Shown here piece by piece: positions 36,742-44,852 of a stretch of 64,000 nucleotides of DNA. A program made the translations under genes and the position numbers. The DNA comes from an uncultured Sulfitobacter sp. (GTDB lineage: Bacteria > Pseudomonadota > Alphaproteobacteria > Rhodobacterales > Rhodobacteraceae): NCBI RefSeq assembly GCF_947500075.1, contig NZ_CANMQS010000001.1, positions 310,001 through 374,000 on the forward strand, read 5' to 3'. Position 1 is the stretch's first letter, and each line of letters opens with the position of its first letter. The notes below the pieces were generated by a model. The model was not told where the DNA came from. It worked only from the letters and a program-made list of their open reading frames with translations, and did not search any database.

Positions 36742-37488
36742 TTAGTGTTTTTCGAACAATGGGCCGTGGCCCGAAAACTGATCCTTGATCCCCATGGCCC
36801 GCATCGCATGCCAGTAGGTCGCGGCGTTGATCGCGATGAAGGGTTTGCCGTACTCCGCTTCCAGCTCCGTACACAGGCTGCACATGCTCAGGTTCGTGCC
36901 GACCTGCACAAAGGCATCGACATCATCGCCATCCATCTCTGCCACATGGGCGCGCAACGTATCCTCCTGCACCTGCGCAATCGCGACCGGGCTGGGGCAT
37001 TTCAGCCCACGAAAGCGGACCACGTCGAACCCACAGTCCTGAAAGAACAGCGTCACGTTCTTGTCCGAGATCGGAAAGTAAGGAGAGATCACCGCAATGC
37101 GCTTGGCCCCTGTCAGGTTCAACGCCGCTTCACAGGCAAACGACCCGGCAGAGACCTCTAGCCCACAGTGATCCGACAATTCCTGCATCCGCTTTTCCGA
37201 TGGCCCGCGCCCATCCCAGAACATCAGGGCCGACATGCCCATGATCAGATAGTCAGGTTCAGACGTGCTGCACCGATCCACCGCATCATAGAGCGTGGCG
37301 CCAATCGCCTCGACCAGCGCCACGAATTCCTCGTCGTTGCCGACTTTCATATTCGGCACATAGATGCGACCGAAGTGATTGGTCACGCCGGGCACGCGAA
37401 AATCGTCCATGTCAGGCTGCACAATGGTGTTGGTTGAGGGGGCAACAACGGCGAATTTGCATCGCCAGCCGCGTGCGTCTTTGGACAT
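36742..37488 (-). CDS. Asp/Glu racemase superfamily protein, AMDase/maleate-isomerase-like, without the catalytic cysteines
   Basis: 248 residues from ATG 37488 (GGAGG seven bases upstream). Motifs at 17-21 (PSTNT) and 228 onward (HAMRAMG) fit the arylmalonate decarboxylase/maleate isomerase group. The first active-site loop is IMGMSALMF (82-90) and the second is QVGTNLSM (195-202). From memory of the family, maleate isomerase has Cys in both loops and AMDase only in the second. Here Gly84 and Gly197 occupy those positions, with Cys203 and Cys206 nearby. The reaction is therefore uncertain. The gene leads a run with the TAXI-TRAP transporter and shares an operator region with a divergent lyase. 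Confidence 0.7.
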   Translation of the reverse strand: MSKDARGWRCKFAVVAPSTNTIVQPDMDDFRVPGVTNHFGRIYVPNMKVGNDEEFVALVEAIGATLYDAVDRCSTSEPDYLIMGMSALMFWDGRGPSEKRMQELSDHCGLEVSAGSFACEAALNLTGAKRIAVISPYFPISDKNVTLFFQDCGFDVVRFRGLKCPSPVAIAQVQEDTLRAHVAEMDGDDVDAFVQVGTNLSMCSLCTELEAEYGKPFIAINAATYWHAMRAMGIKDQFSGHGPLFEKH

Positions 37489-37551
37489 CGCTTCGCCTCC
37501 CCTTCCCGCATTCTCTCTCAATTTAGATATCGCATTTTTCGATCCGTCAAG

Positions 37552-37569
37552 AATTTGTCTGGACAAATT
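37552..37569. promoter_or_regulatory. GntR(HutC-type) operator candidate 1
   Basis: AATTTGTC-TG-GACAAATT, an 18-base inverted repeat lying between the divergent genes at 37488 (minus) and 37647 (plus). The central TTGTCTGGACAA resembles HutC/NagR-type GntR operators (TGTCTAGACA style). The same 16-base core recurs at 40526, and a HutC-type GntR gene lies between the two sites. Confidence 0.7.
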
Positions 37570-37646
37570 ATTGACCTGCCACCGGATCACGCTCTATTCA
37601 AATGAGAAATTCCGGCCCCGCGCCGCACATGATTTGGGAGAGAGAA

Positions 37647-38504
37647 ATGGCCGATCCGAAACTGAAACAGATGATCGAAGCCGGGGAATTCATCTCTGCG
37701 CCGGGCGTGTTCGACATGATCTCCACCCTTGTTGCAGACCGGATGGGGTTTCCCGCCCTCTATGTCACAGGCTACGGCATTGCGGCCTCACACATGGGGC
37801 TGCCGGATGCAGGCATTATGACCTACACAGACATGGAAACGCGGGTGCGGCGCATTGTTGAAGGGTCAGATACACCCGTGATCGCGGATGCGGATACCGG
37901 TTATGGGGGGCTTCTCAATGTCCGCCACACTGTTCGGGGATATGAGGCGGCAGGTGTGACAGCGATCCAGATCGAGGATCAGGAATACCCCAAGAAATGC
38001 GGCCACACACCCGGCAGACGGGTTGTGCCGCTGGAAGACATGGTCTCCAAGATTAAAGTGGCGAGCGACAGCCGCGCCAGTTCGGATTTCCTGATCATCG
38101 CCCGCACTGACAGCCGCACCAGCCTTGGGCTGGACGAAGCGCTGCGCCGGGGCGAAGCCTTTGAGAAGGCCGGTGCCGATGTCGTATTCATCGAAGCGCC
38201 CGAAACCGTGGAAGAGATGCAGGCAATCAACGACCGCATCGGCAAGCCGACCCTTGCCAACATGGTATCGGGAGGACGCACACCAATTCTGCCCTCGGCG
38301 GAACTGGCCAAGCTGGGCTTTGCCATCGGCATTCACCCGGCCCTTGGTTTTCTCGCCGTGGGTCAAGCCTTGAAAGACGCCTATGGCGCTTTGGCCGACA
38401 CTGGCGATGTCTCCGCGACCAACCTCGAAGACTTTGGCGAATTCAGCAAGCTGATGGGCTTCGAAGACGTCTGGGCGTTCGACAGGAAATGGGCCGAAGT
38501 CTGA
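37647..38504 (+). CDS. Isocitrate lyase/PEP-mutase-family lyase
   Basis: 285 residues from ATG 37647, preceded by GGGAGAGAG; the longer form from 37602 lacks a ribosome site. Family motifs: APGVFDMIS, DADTGYGG (Mg-binding region) and KKCGHTPGRRVV (the KKCGH active-site loop of lyases in this superfamily). DFLIIARTDSR and NMVSGGRTPILP follow. Possible reactions are methylisocitrate-type or dialkylmalate cleavage, or oxaloacetate decarboxylation. A lyase is more likely than a mutase because the Cys loop is intact. Divergent from the AMDase-like gene across a shared operator. Confidence 0.85.
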   Translation: MADPKLKQMIEAGEFISAPGVFDMISTLVADRMGFPALYVTGYGIAASHMGLPDAGIMTYTDMETRVRRIVEGSDTPVIADADTGYGGLLNVRHTVRGYEAAGVTAIQIEDQEYPKKCGHTPGRRVVPLEDMVSKIKVASDSRASSDFLIIARTDSRTSLGLDEALRRGEAFEKAGADVVFIEAPETVEEMQAINDRIGKPTLANMVSGGRTPILPSAELAKLGFAIGIHPALGFLAVGQALKDAYGALADTGDVSATNLEDFGEFSKLMGFEDVWAFDRKWAEV

Positions 38505-38507
38505 GAC

Positions 38508-39251
38508 TTATTCCCGCTCCAGCATGATGCGGGTGCGGTGAATGTAGCGATCCCCGCCGTGATGCCAGTTGAACGACGCGATCAACAACCCGGATTTGCT
38601 TGCATAGCGCCTGAGAATGCGCAGCACTGGCGCCCCCTCGGCAACGCCCAGGGCGTCAGCCACGTGATAGGGCGCAGGCAGCGCCTGTGTTTCCTGATCC
38701 ACCCGTTCGATCTCTTCCCCCGCGGCTCTGGCCAATCCGGCATAGATCGGCCCAGCACTGTCAGCCAATCCCGGCGCGATTGCCTTGAAACGCAGCGGCA
38801 CGTAGCTTTCCACCATGGCAAGAGGTGCGGCTTCGGGCGTGCGCCGCAAACTGCGCAGCAAGACCCAGGTCTCCCCCTCGCTCTGCCCTATGCGTCCGGC
38901 GACATCTGCGCACAGGATCGTCTCTTCAACTTTGAGTACTTCGAGATCTGTTTCCGCCGCGTACTGCGACAGGTCAGAGACCGAGCGATAGTTCTGCACA
39001 AAAACGCCCGACGGTGTGTCGCGCAGCACCCGACTGCCCGCGCCTTGGGTTCTTGAGACCATACCTTCCGTCTGCAAACGCCGCAGCGCTTCGCGCACGG
39101 TGAACCGCGAGACATTGAAACGCGCGCACAACCGCGCTTCGCTCGGCAACAGCGTGCCCACCGCAAAGACACCCGAGCCGATGTCCGCGCGCAGGGCTTC
39201 GAAAATCTCAACGTAGCGCGGCGTCTTGGCAGAACGCTTAAGGTCTTCCAT
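38508..39251 (-). CDS. GntR-family regulator with UTRA domain (HutC type)
   Basis: 247 residues. The winged helix spans residues ~12-75 (YVEIFEALRADIGSGVFAVGTLLPSE, FNVSRFTVREALRRLQTEGM), followed by a UTRA domain (ETWVLLRSLRRTPEAAPLAMVESYVP, ADALGVAEGAPVLRILRRY). It lies 15 bases behind the monooxygenase gene, so it is probably in that operon and autoregulated through the operator at 40526. It is the best candidate for binding both ATTTGTC-TG-GACAAAT sites and thereby coupling the two divergent transcription units of this catabolic locus. Confidence 0.85.
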   Translation of the reverse strand: MEDLKRSAKTPRYVEIFEALRADIGSGVFAVGTLLPSEARLCARFNVSRFTVREALRRLQTEGMVSRTQGAGSRVLRDTPSGVFVQNYRSVSDLSQYAAETDLEVLKVEETILCADVAGRIGQSEGETWVLLRSLRRTPEAAPLAMVESYVPLRFKAIAPGLADSAGPIYAGLARAAGEEIERVDQETQALPAPYHVADALGVAEGAPVLRILRRYASKSGLLIASFNWHHGGDRYIHRTRIMLERE

Positions 39252-39266
39252 CTCAGATCCTTTGCG

Positions 39267-40463
39267 TCAGGACACATCCTCCAGATCGCGAAGGGACTGG
39301 ATCATGGACGAGCGCAAGACATAGGCCAGATGTTTGTCCCTGTCATCCACCGTTGCGCGCAAGTCATCGTGATAGGCGCGGCGCTTCTCCGGATCGGTTT
39401 CATTCAAGACCGCGCGGTTGCGCAGCGCCTGCGCCTGCACCGTTTCAATGGCAACCTTGCGCCGCTGGCGTTCATAGCGCCCCATGAGATCAATCGGCGC
39501 GCCCCGCCAGACCTGCGCCAGTTTCTCAGACAGGTTGACCGCATCGTGGATGCCACCGTTCATACCCATCCCCCCCAATGGGTTGTTCAGATGCGCCGCA
39601 TCCCCCGCAAGGAATATGCGCCCGTGGACATAATGCTCCGCGACCCGCTCGTGCACACGGTAGGCGGTTTTATGAGCGATCTCATAGGGTTCACCGGGCA
39701 ACAGCGCCTGCATGCGCGCCTCGATCCGGGCCGGATCAAGGATCGACTCATCGCTCAGGTTGGGGTCAGTCGGGAACAACACACGCCACAGGGTTGGTGT
39801 GCGCAGCAGCACCAGCCACTCTTCGGGATCAGAAATGTAGCTGATGTCCGCAAGCCCCTCTATTGCCAGATCGTACCGGAAAGGGGTAGAGAGAGAGAGG
39901 AAGATTTCCGGGATCGTCAGGCCGGGAAAGGCGACGCCCGTGGATTTGCGTACGGTTGAGCGGGCACCGTCTGCGCCGATCAGATAGGGCGTGCGAAAGG
40001 TCTCCACCTCCCCGGTTTTTCGCCGCGCTGTGACGGTGACCGCATCGGCATCCTGCGTCACCTCCTCGACCACAATATCGGTAATAAGCTCTGCGTCAGC
40101 CTCCGCTTCCAGCCGCGCGCGGGCGGCTTCAGTCAACTTCCATTGCTCCGCCTGAAGGCGGTAGGGGTGCGCTGTTTCATTGGCCAGCAACCCCAGATCA
40201 AAAGTAGCAACTTCTCCTTCCTTGCGGTCGCGGAACTGCCACAGCGGACATTTGATCCCACGCGCGATCAACCCGTCAGCGAGGCCGAGGCGGTCAAGAA
40301 AATCGACGGTCGGTGGATGGAACGTCGAGGCCCGTAGGTCCACTGCCAAATCCGCAGAAGCTTCGAGCACCGTGACCGGAATGCCTTCTTCGATCAAGGA
40401 CACCGCAGCGACCAGCCCAACCGGCCCTGCCCCTGCAATCAATACACGTTTCTCAATGCTCAT
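39267..40463 (-). CDS. FAD-dependent aromatic-ring monooxygenase (MhpA/NicC-like)
   Basis: 398 residues from ATG 40463. FAD motifs are complete: GAGPVGLVAAVSLIEEG (dinucleotide binding), LIGADGARSTVRKSTG (DG motif) and GRIFLAGDAAHLNNPLGGMGMNGG (GD motif). This is group A flavoprotein monooxygenase architecture, as in 3-hydroxyphenylpropionate or 6-hydroxynicotinate hydroxylases. It hydroxylates an aromatic or heteroaromatic acid with NAD(P)H and O2. First gene of the unit with the GntR regulator, divergent from the SDR gene. Confidence 0.85.
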   Translation of the reverse strand: MSIEKRVLIAGAGPVGLVAAVSLIEEGIPVTVLEASADLAVDLRASTFHPPTVDFLDRLGLADGLIARGIKCPLWQFRDRKEGEVATFDLGLLANETAHPYRLQAEQWKLTEAARARLEAEADAELITDIVVEEVTQDADAVTVTARRKTGEVETFRTPYLIGADGARSTVRKSTGVAFPGLTIPEIFLSLSTPFRYDLAIEGLADISYISDPEEWLVLLRTPTLWRVLFPTDPNLSDESILDPARIEARMQALLPGEPYEIAHKTAYRVHERVAEHYVHGRIFLAGDAAHLNNPLGGMGMNGGIHDAVNLSEKLAQVWRGAPIDLMGRYERQRRKVAIETVQAQALRNRAVLNETDPEKRRAYHDDLRATVDDRDKHLAYVLRSSMIQSLRDLEDVS

Positions 40464-40525
40464 CCCTGCCCCCTCTTGCGCTGCGCGCTCTAACGGTAAA
40501 TGCGAAGGGGGCAGCGTCAAGAAAA

Positions 40526-40541
40526 ATTTGTCTGGACAAAT
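40526..40541. promoter_or_regulatory. GntR(HutC-type) operator candidate 2
   Basis: ATTTGTC-TG-GACAAAT, identical over 16 bases to the core of the site at 37552-37569. It lies between the divergent monooxygenase (start 40463) and SDR (start 40612) genes. Two copies of a 16-base palindrome in the two divergent promoter regions around a GntR gene are hard to explain by chance. Confidence 0.72.
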
Positions 40542-40611
40542 CTGCCTCGGCATTCAGGTTAAGGCGCAAGGAAAGGTTTGCCTGATGGATCAACGGCAGG
40601 AAAGAAATGCT

Positions 40612-41415
40612 ATGAATCACCCCTCTGTGAATGGTCGCGTTGTGCTGATCACTGGCGGGTCACGGGGACTGGGCCGTGAAATGGCACTGGCCCTCGCAGG
40701 CGCCGGGGCGCGGGTGGTCATCACCGGGGCGGGCCCGTCGGACGCCTTGTCGGCCACATGCCGTGATCTGGGAAACGACGCGGTGAGTATCGCGGCAGAC
40801 GTGACGTCGCCCGCTGCTGCTGCTGAAGCGGTGGCGACTGCGGTGAGGTCCTTTGGGCGGCTTGACGTCTTGATTAACAACGCAGGTCTTGGCATGCGGA
40901 TGATCTCGGAGACCTTCAACACCACACCGACCAAGTTCTGGGAAGCCGACAGCAACGCCTGGCGCGACATCGTCAACGCCAACATCAACGGCCCTTTCCA
41001 CATGGCGCGTGCCGCAGTGCCGCAAATGCTGGCACAAGGGTTTGGCAAGATCATCAACATCTCGACTTCATACCAGACGATGGTGCGCACAGGCTATGCG
41101 CCCTACGGCCCAAGCAAAGCCTTTCTGGAAGCCGCAAGCCGGGTCTGGGCCGCCGATCTGGCGGGCACCGGTGTCGATGTGAACGTCCTGTTGCCCGGAG
41201 GCGCCACCGACACTGATCTGTTGCCCCCGGCACCTGACAAGAAAGGCGCGGACGGCAATCTGTTGCCCCCGGACATTATGCGTGCGCCTGCCCTTTGGCT
41301 GGCCTCGGACGCCTCCAACGGCATCACCGGCGCGCGCTATATCGCGCGTCTGTGGCAGGACGAGGATCCCGATGCCGCGCGGGATGATCGCGGCGAAAAG
41401 CCAAGGATCATGTAG
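40612..41415 (+). CDS. SDR-family oxidoreductase
   Basis: 267 residues. The Rossmann motif is LITGGSRGLGREMA, then INNAGLG. The catalytic Ser lies in INISTSYQ and the Tyr/Lys pair in YGPSKAF. It is a classical short-chain dehydrogenase. ATG 40612 has an AGGAAAG site upstream; an in-frame ATG at 40585 would add nine residues. Its 3' end overlaps the convergent isochorismatase-like gene by eight bases. The role is probably oxidation or reduction of an alcohol or ketone intermediate in the ring-acid route. Confidence 0.85.
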   Translation: MNHPSVNGRVVLITGGSRGLGREMALALAGAGARVVITGAGPSDALSATCRDLGNDAVSIAADVTSPAAAAEAVATAVRSFGRLDVLINNAGLGMRMISETFNTTPTKFWEADSNAWRDIVNANINGPFHMARAAVPQMLAQGFGKIINISTSYQTMVRTGYAPYGPSKAFLEAASRVWAADLAGTGVDVNVLLPGGATDTDLLPPAPDKKGADGNLLPPDIMRAPALWLASDASNGITGARYIARLWQDEDPDAARDDRGEKPRIM

Positions 41416-42049
41416 CAGCACAGGACTGAAAATACGCCACCGCATCCTTGGTCGAGATCAAGTCGGCGTATTTTGCACTCATATCAAACAGGTTCGCCTC
41501 GTGCGGTCCCGCCGCGCGGTCCCCGCAGGCTTCCTCCGCGATCAACGTCACAAAACCGGATGAGATGCTGTCGATGCAGGTCGCCCGCACGCAACCCGAC
41601 GTGGTCAGCCCGCCAATCACCAGCGTGTCTATCTTGTGAAACTGCAACGTCGCCGCCAATGATGTGCCAAAAAACGCGCTGGGGTATTGCTTGGTGATCA
41701 TCAGGTCACCGGGCTCGACGGTTAACCCCTCCACCAGTTTCTGCGTGTCGCGCCCCGCATCGAAGCACGACAGCGCCGGGACCTTGGCATAGAACGCCCC
41801 GCCATCACTGCCTCCGGGTTGATACTTCACTTCCGTGAAGATCACCGGCACCCCCGCGGTCCGCGCGCCTTGCGCCAAGGCAATCGCATGATCCCGCGCA
41901 GCGACACAGCCCTCACCGCCATAAAGCGGGGCATCCGGGTCAAAATAGGCCTGCGCGAAATCCACCAGCACCAAAGCGGGGCGTGCGCCATGGGTCTGCT
42001 TGGCGTGATAGCCTGCCTTGTCGTAATTCTGCGCGAGTGTTTCGGTCAT
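41408..42049 (-). CDS. Isochorismatase-like cysteine amidohydrolase (N-carbamoylsarcosine amidase/maleamate amidase type)
   Basis: 213 residues from ATG 42049, with GGGGAT seven bases upstream. The catalytic triad is visible: Asp30 (LVDFAQAYF), Lys120 (MITKQYPSAF) and Cys153 (GGLTTSGCVRATC). The TTSGCVRAT loop is the style of N-carbamoylsarcosine amidase and maleamate amidohydrolase (NicF), not of true isochorismatase domains. It releases ammonia from an amide. Next to a ring monooxygenase and an AMDase/maleate-isomerase-like protein it resembles the lower steps of a pyridine-acid degradation route. Confidence 0.83.
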   Translation of the reverse strand: MTETLAQNYDKAGYHAKQTHGARPALVLVDFAQAYFDPDAPLYGGEGCVAARDHAIALAQGARTAGVPVIFTEVKYQPGGSDGGAFYAKVPALSCFDAGRDTQKLVEGLTVEPGDLMITKQYPSAFFGTSLAATLQFHKIDTLVIGGLTTSGCVRATCIDSISSGFVTLIAEEACGDRAAGPHEANLFDMSAKYADLISTKDAVAYFQSCAAT

Positions 42050-42172
42050 TTTGGCATCCCCTTTTCCCACCTAAACTGTGGCCCTTTCGGCCCTGTTGTC
42101 CAGAATGTTCCGACTGTGCACCTGCGGTTTCTGATGATAGCCTTGATCAGTAAAGGCAAATGGCAGAGCGAA

Positions 42173-42409
42173 ATGGCCCATAAAAACAAAGTCATGCAGT
42201 CGATCAACGCACCTGATGGCACCACATGTGTTGATCTGTTCCGTCGGCCGGACGGCAGCTACGGATTTGACCATTTCCGCCGCGATCCCGAAGATCCACG
42301 CGGCTGGTACAGCATTGGCCACCACGCAGGCAACGTCTATGCCAGTCAGGCGGAGGCCCACGCAGAGGCGCTACAAAGGGTCCCGTGGCTTGCCAACGTC
42401 AGCGCCTGA
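42173..42409 (+). CDS. Small conserved-looking protein of unknown function
   Basis: 78 residues with balanced codon use and a compact aromatic/charged composition (CVDLFRRPDGSYGFDHFRRDPEDPRGWYSIG). The closing half (VYASQAEAHAEALQRVPWL) looks like a C-terminal helix. No domain is recognised. ATG 42173 is used; an in-frame ATG at 42134 gives 13 more residues without a clear ribosome site. It stands alone between the isochorismatase gene and the MITE-like element. It may be a small cytosolic regulator-like or helper protein, but nothing in the neighbourhood tells its job. Confidence 0.55.
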   Translation: MAHKNKVMQSINAPDGTTCVDLFRRPDGSYGFDHFRRDPEDPRGWYSIGHHAGNVYASQAEAHAEALQRVPWLANVSA

Positions 42410-42440
42410 TTTCGGCCCGAAACAACACTACGGCAGCTTA

Positions 42441-42471
42441 GGCCCAAGACCCCTTAATCTCGTACCGCTGG
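42441..42471 (+). repeat. Left terminal inverted repeat of MITE-like element
   Basis: Begins GGCCCAAGACCCCTTAATCT and ends in CCGCTGG. Differs from the reverse complement of the right end at the 7th (A/G) and 24th (T/C) bases only. Confidence 0.8.
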
Positions 42472-42708
42472 CGTCAAAACCGCAAAAGTTCAATGGTTTG
42501 AGGCATGCAACGACGAACGGGTTCATTGCAAATGGCTCACGCCATTGAAATGAAGCGGTTTTGTCGTCCTTTCCTTGCCCGGCAACACATGCAGGGCATG
42601 TGTGAGAGGGGATTTGACGGAATTTCCCCGTAAGCTGCCTTACATCCGATTGAAATTCAACAAGAGTTCCCGCGCGCACGTGCCTTGTCACGAGAAAAAT
42701 CTGTCAAA

Positions 42709-42739
42709 CCAGCGGTGCGAGATTAAGGGGTCCTGGGCC
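42709..42739 (-). repeat. Right terminal inverted repeat of MITE-like element
   Basis: Begins CCAGCGG and ends GGGGTCCTGGGCC. On the minus strand it reads GGCCCAGGACCCCTTAATCT and onward, matching the left end at 29 of 31 positions. Confidence 0.8.
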
Positions 42740-42834
42740 TAGGACAAACCTTGCCACTCCAGGCGCTCTCACATTCCATCCTGGCCCCTTTGGGTGTAGC
42801 CTGCATCAACGCCACTTCTAGATGATCGCGCTCA

Positions 42835-44835
42835 ATGCAGAACAATGACGTCACCATAGATGGCTATCGGGAGCTCAAGGTGCCCGCCTTTGTGACAATC
42901 ACCGATGTCACGCCCCACGCCGGGGCAGAGCCGGAGTATGTCATCTGCAATGAAGCCACCGGCAAGTTCTTTCTCGCCAACCGGGTGACGGTGGAATTTT
43001 TTACCGCTCTGAAGGACACCCAGCAGGTTGCCGCAGCCCTTGTGCAGGTGGGCATGCCGCCCACGCAGGTCGGCCCGCTGCTGAAGAAACTGTTTGAGAA
43101 CGGGTTGATCACCAATCCCGGAGAAACCCACGTGTCGGACGCCGCACCGGTGGCACCGCTGGAAAACAAGCTGGTGACCGTTCGTTGGGACATACTCGAC
43201 ATTCAACGCCTGACCCACAGGCTGCGGGGCCTTGGCCGCTTTGCCTATTCCCCTCTCGGGTATGCCATCTGGGGCGTGCTTATGTTGGGCATGGCGTTCG
43301 AACTCCTCAGCAACCGGGACAAGGTTGCGCTGACGATGGCGCAGGTGTTGGAAGCCAGTTGGCAGCAATGGGCAATCTTTGCTGCGTTTTTTGTCGGGCT
43401 GAAAATTGTGCACGAACTGGGCCATGCACTGGCCTACAGGCAGATGTGCATTCAGGAAGGGGTGGAACCCGGACCAATCCGTGTGGGCATCTGCATCTTT
43501 GCGATGTCCCCCTTCCCGTTCACGGATGTGACCGGCGCATGGCGCCTGAAATCCACAGGTCGCCGGGTGATGATTGGTGCCGGGGGTATCTATTTCGAAA
43601 CCTGGGCCATGGCCGCCCTGACTTTCATCTGGGCAGAGACACAGACCGGCCTTGTGCAAACTGTGATCCTGCAGGTTGTGATTGTCGCCGGTGCGCTGGC
43701 ACTGCTGTTCAATCTGAACCCGGCGATCAAGCTGGATGGATATTTCATGCTGACCGATTACCTGCGTCGCCCCAACCTTGCGGCGCGCGCAGCGATGGCG
43801 GCGCGCAGCACGGCCGCCCGCTTGCTGGGTGCGGACCTGCCCCGCCAGCGCAGATCGGAACTGATCTATTGGCTTATGTCCTATGCCTACCGCTGGACGA
43901 TCTTTACGGGTATCTTCTGGATCTTCTACCAGATCGACCCGCGCATTGCCCCGGTTGCTGCCGCTGTTGTTCTGATAACGCTTGTGGTGCGGCCTTTGAT
44001 CAACACCGCGCGTTTTGTGCGCAAGTCCGGTGCAAGACCGCTCAAAACACTGCTGGCGGGCGGTGCGATTGCAACGATTGTGGCTGCACTGTTTATCCCT
44101 TTGCCCGGCAGGATGCTGATGCAGGGGCAGATGATGCTGTATGACACCCGTTTTGCCGAAGCGACCGAAGCAGGACAACTGCTGCATGACAGTGCCGGAT
44201 GGCGGCTGGAAAACCCGGAGCTTGATCAGCGCATCGCCCATACCAACCTGCAAGGGCTGATGTTAGAAAATCTCAAGCGCGCCAGCTTTGCTTCCGCGCA
44301 GGAACAGGCACGTCTGGCTTCTGAAATCGACGCCAATACGGATGCCAAAGCCCAGTTGGAAGCGCGCCGCGCGAAGTTGGCATTGTTCACAGACGGTGCC
44401 GCCACTTCTGACATCTGGACCCCGATGCAGGCGCGCTGGCTTGGCGGGTCATGGGTCCGACCGGCGGCCAATGATAGGCTTGGCGCAATCTCAACCGCTG
44501 CGCCGCCACATCTGCTGTTCCGGCTCGATCAATCGCGCCTCCGGCGTGACATGATGATTGCGCAAGGCACGCAAATTCAGGTGCGCGCGGTGATCCGCCC
44601 GGCATGCAGCTTTCCTGCACAAATCAGGGGTGAACTGACTTCTCTCATCGCCCGGAATGGCCTAATATATCTCAAGGCTGACGTGCCAGACCGGGAGGCA
44701 ACCTGCGCGTTCGACCTGACCCACGGCAGCGCTCTTGTCGGGCGCCTTGAAATGCCACGCTCCTCGCTCGCAGCACGTGCCTGGTTAAGCGTCGCGCGGG
44801 CCCTGCAAGATCGACTACCCCTTGAGCAGCAGTAA
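42835..44835 (+). CDS. PqqD-like / M50 site-2-protease-like membrane protein with periplasmic adaptor-like tail
   Basis: 666 residues. Residues ~1-95 resemble a PqqD-type winged helix, the fold that binds leader peptides in RiPP systems. Several spans follow, with the M50 zinc motif HELGH at 193-197 and the partner motif NPAIKLDGYF at 295-304, so the protease metal site looks intact. Further spans lie near 345-365, 370-388 and 405-422. The tail (~430-666) has a coiled-coil stretch and a beta-rich part like HlyD adaptors. It begins 95 bases after the MITE-like element and heads the run with sapC and two adaptor genes. Its role as the inner-membrane recognition or processing unit of a giant-protein exporter is inferred. 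Confidence 0.78.
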   Translation: MQNNDVTIDGYRELKVPAFVTITDVTPHAGAEPEYVICNEATGKFFLANRVTVEFFTALKDTQQVAAALVQVGMPPTQVGPLLKKLFENGLITNPGETHVSDAAPVAPLENKLVTVRWDILDIQRLTHRLRGLGRFAYSPLGYAIWGVLMLGMAFELLSNRDKVALTMAQVLEASWQQWAIFAAFFVGLKIVHELGHALAYRQMCIQEGVEPGPIRVGICIFAMSPFPFTDVTGAWRLKSTGRRVMIGAGGIYFETWAMAALTFIWAETQTGLVQTVILQVVIVAGALALLFNLNPAIKLDGYFMLTDYLRRPNLAARAAMAARSTAARLLGADLPRQRRSELIYWLMSYAYRWTIFTGIFWIFYQIDPRIAPVAAAVVLITLVVRPLINTARFVRKSGARPLKTLLAGGAIATIVAALFIPLPGRMLMQGQMMLYDTRFAEATEAGQLLHDSAGWRLENPELDQRIAHTNLQGLMLENLKRASFASAQEQARLASEIDANTDAKAQLEARRAKLALFTDGAATSDIWTPMQARWLGGSWVRPAANDRLGAISTAAPPHLLFRLDQSRLRRDMMIAQGTQIQVRAVIRPACSFPAQIRGELTSLIARNGLIYLKADVPDREATCAFDLTHGSALVGRLEMPRSSLAARAWLSVARALQDRLPLEQQ

Positions 44836-44852
44836 CAAAAAAGAAGAGTATC

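Larger units (their letters stand above)
42441..42739. mobile_element. MITE-like non-autonomous element with 31-bp terminal inverted repeats
   Basis: A 299-base unit whose ends, 42441-42471 and 42709-42739, are inverted copies matching at 29 of 31 bases. TA dinucleotides abut both ends, consistent with a TA target duplication. No transposase-sized frame fits inside. The interior has a partial AT-rich stretch and a short GCATG-type repeat but no gene. It occupies most of the 425-base gene-free gap 42410-42834; the remaining bases hold only an unresolved promoter for the gene at 42835. Confidence 0.75.

Noticed and set aside
42832-44253. Minus-strand open frame of ~470 codons opposite the M50-like gene
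   Set aside because: The plus-strand frame carries HELGH, NPxxKLDG and clear membrane spans, while the opposite frame is rich in His, Gln and Arg with no fold signal.
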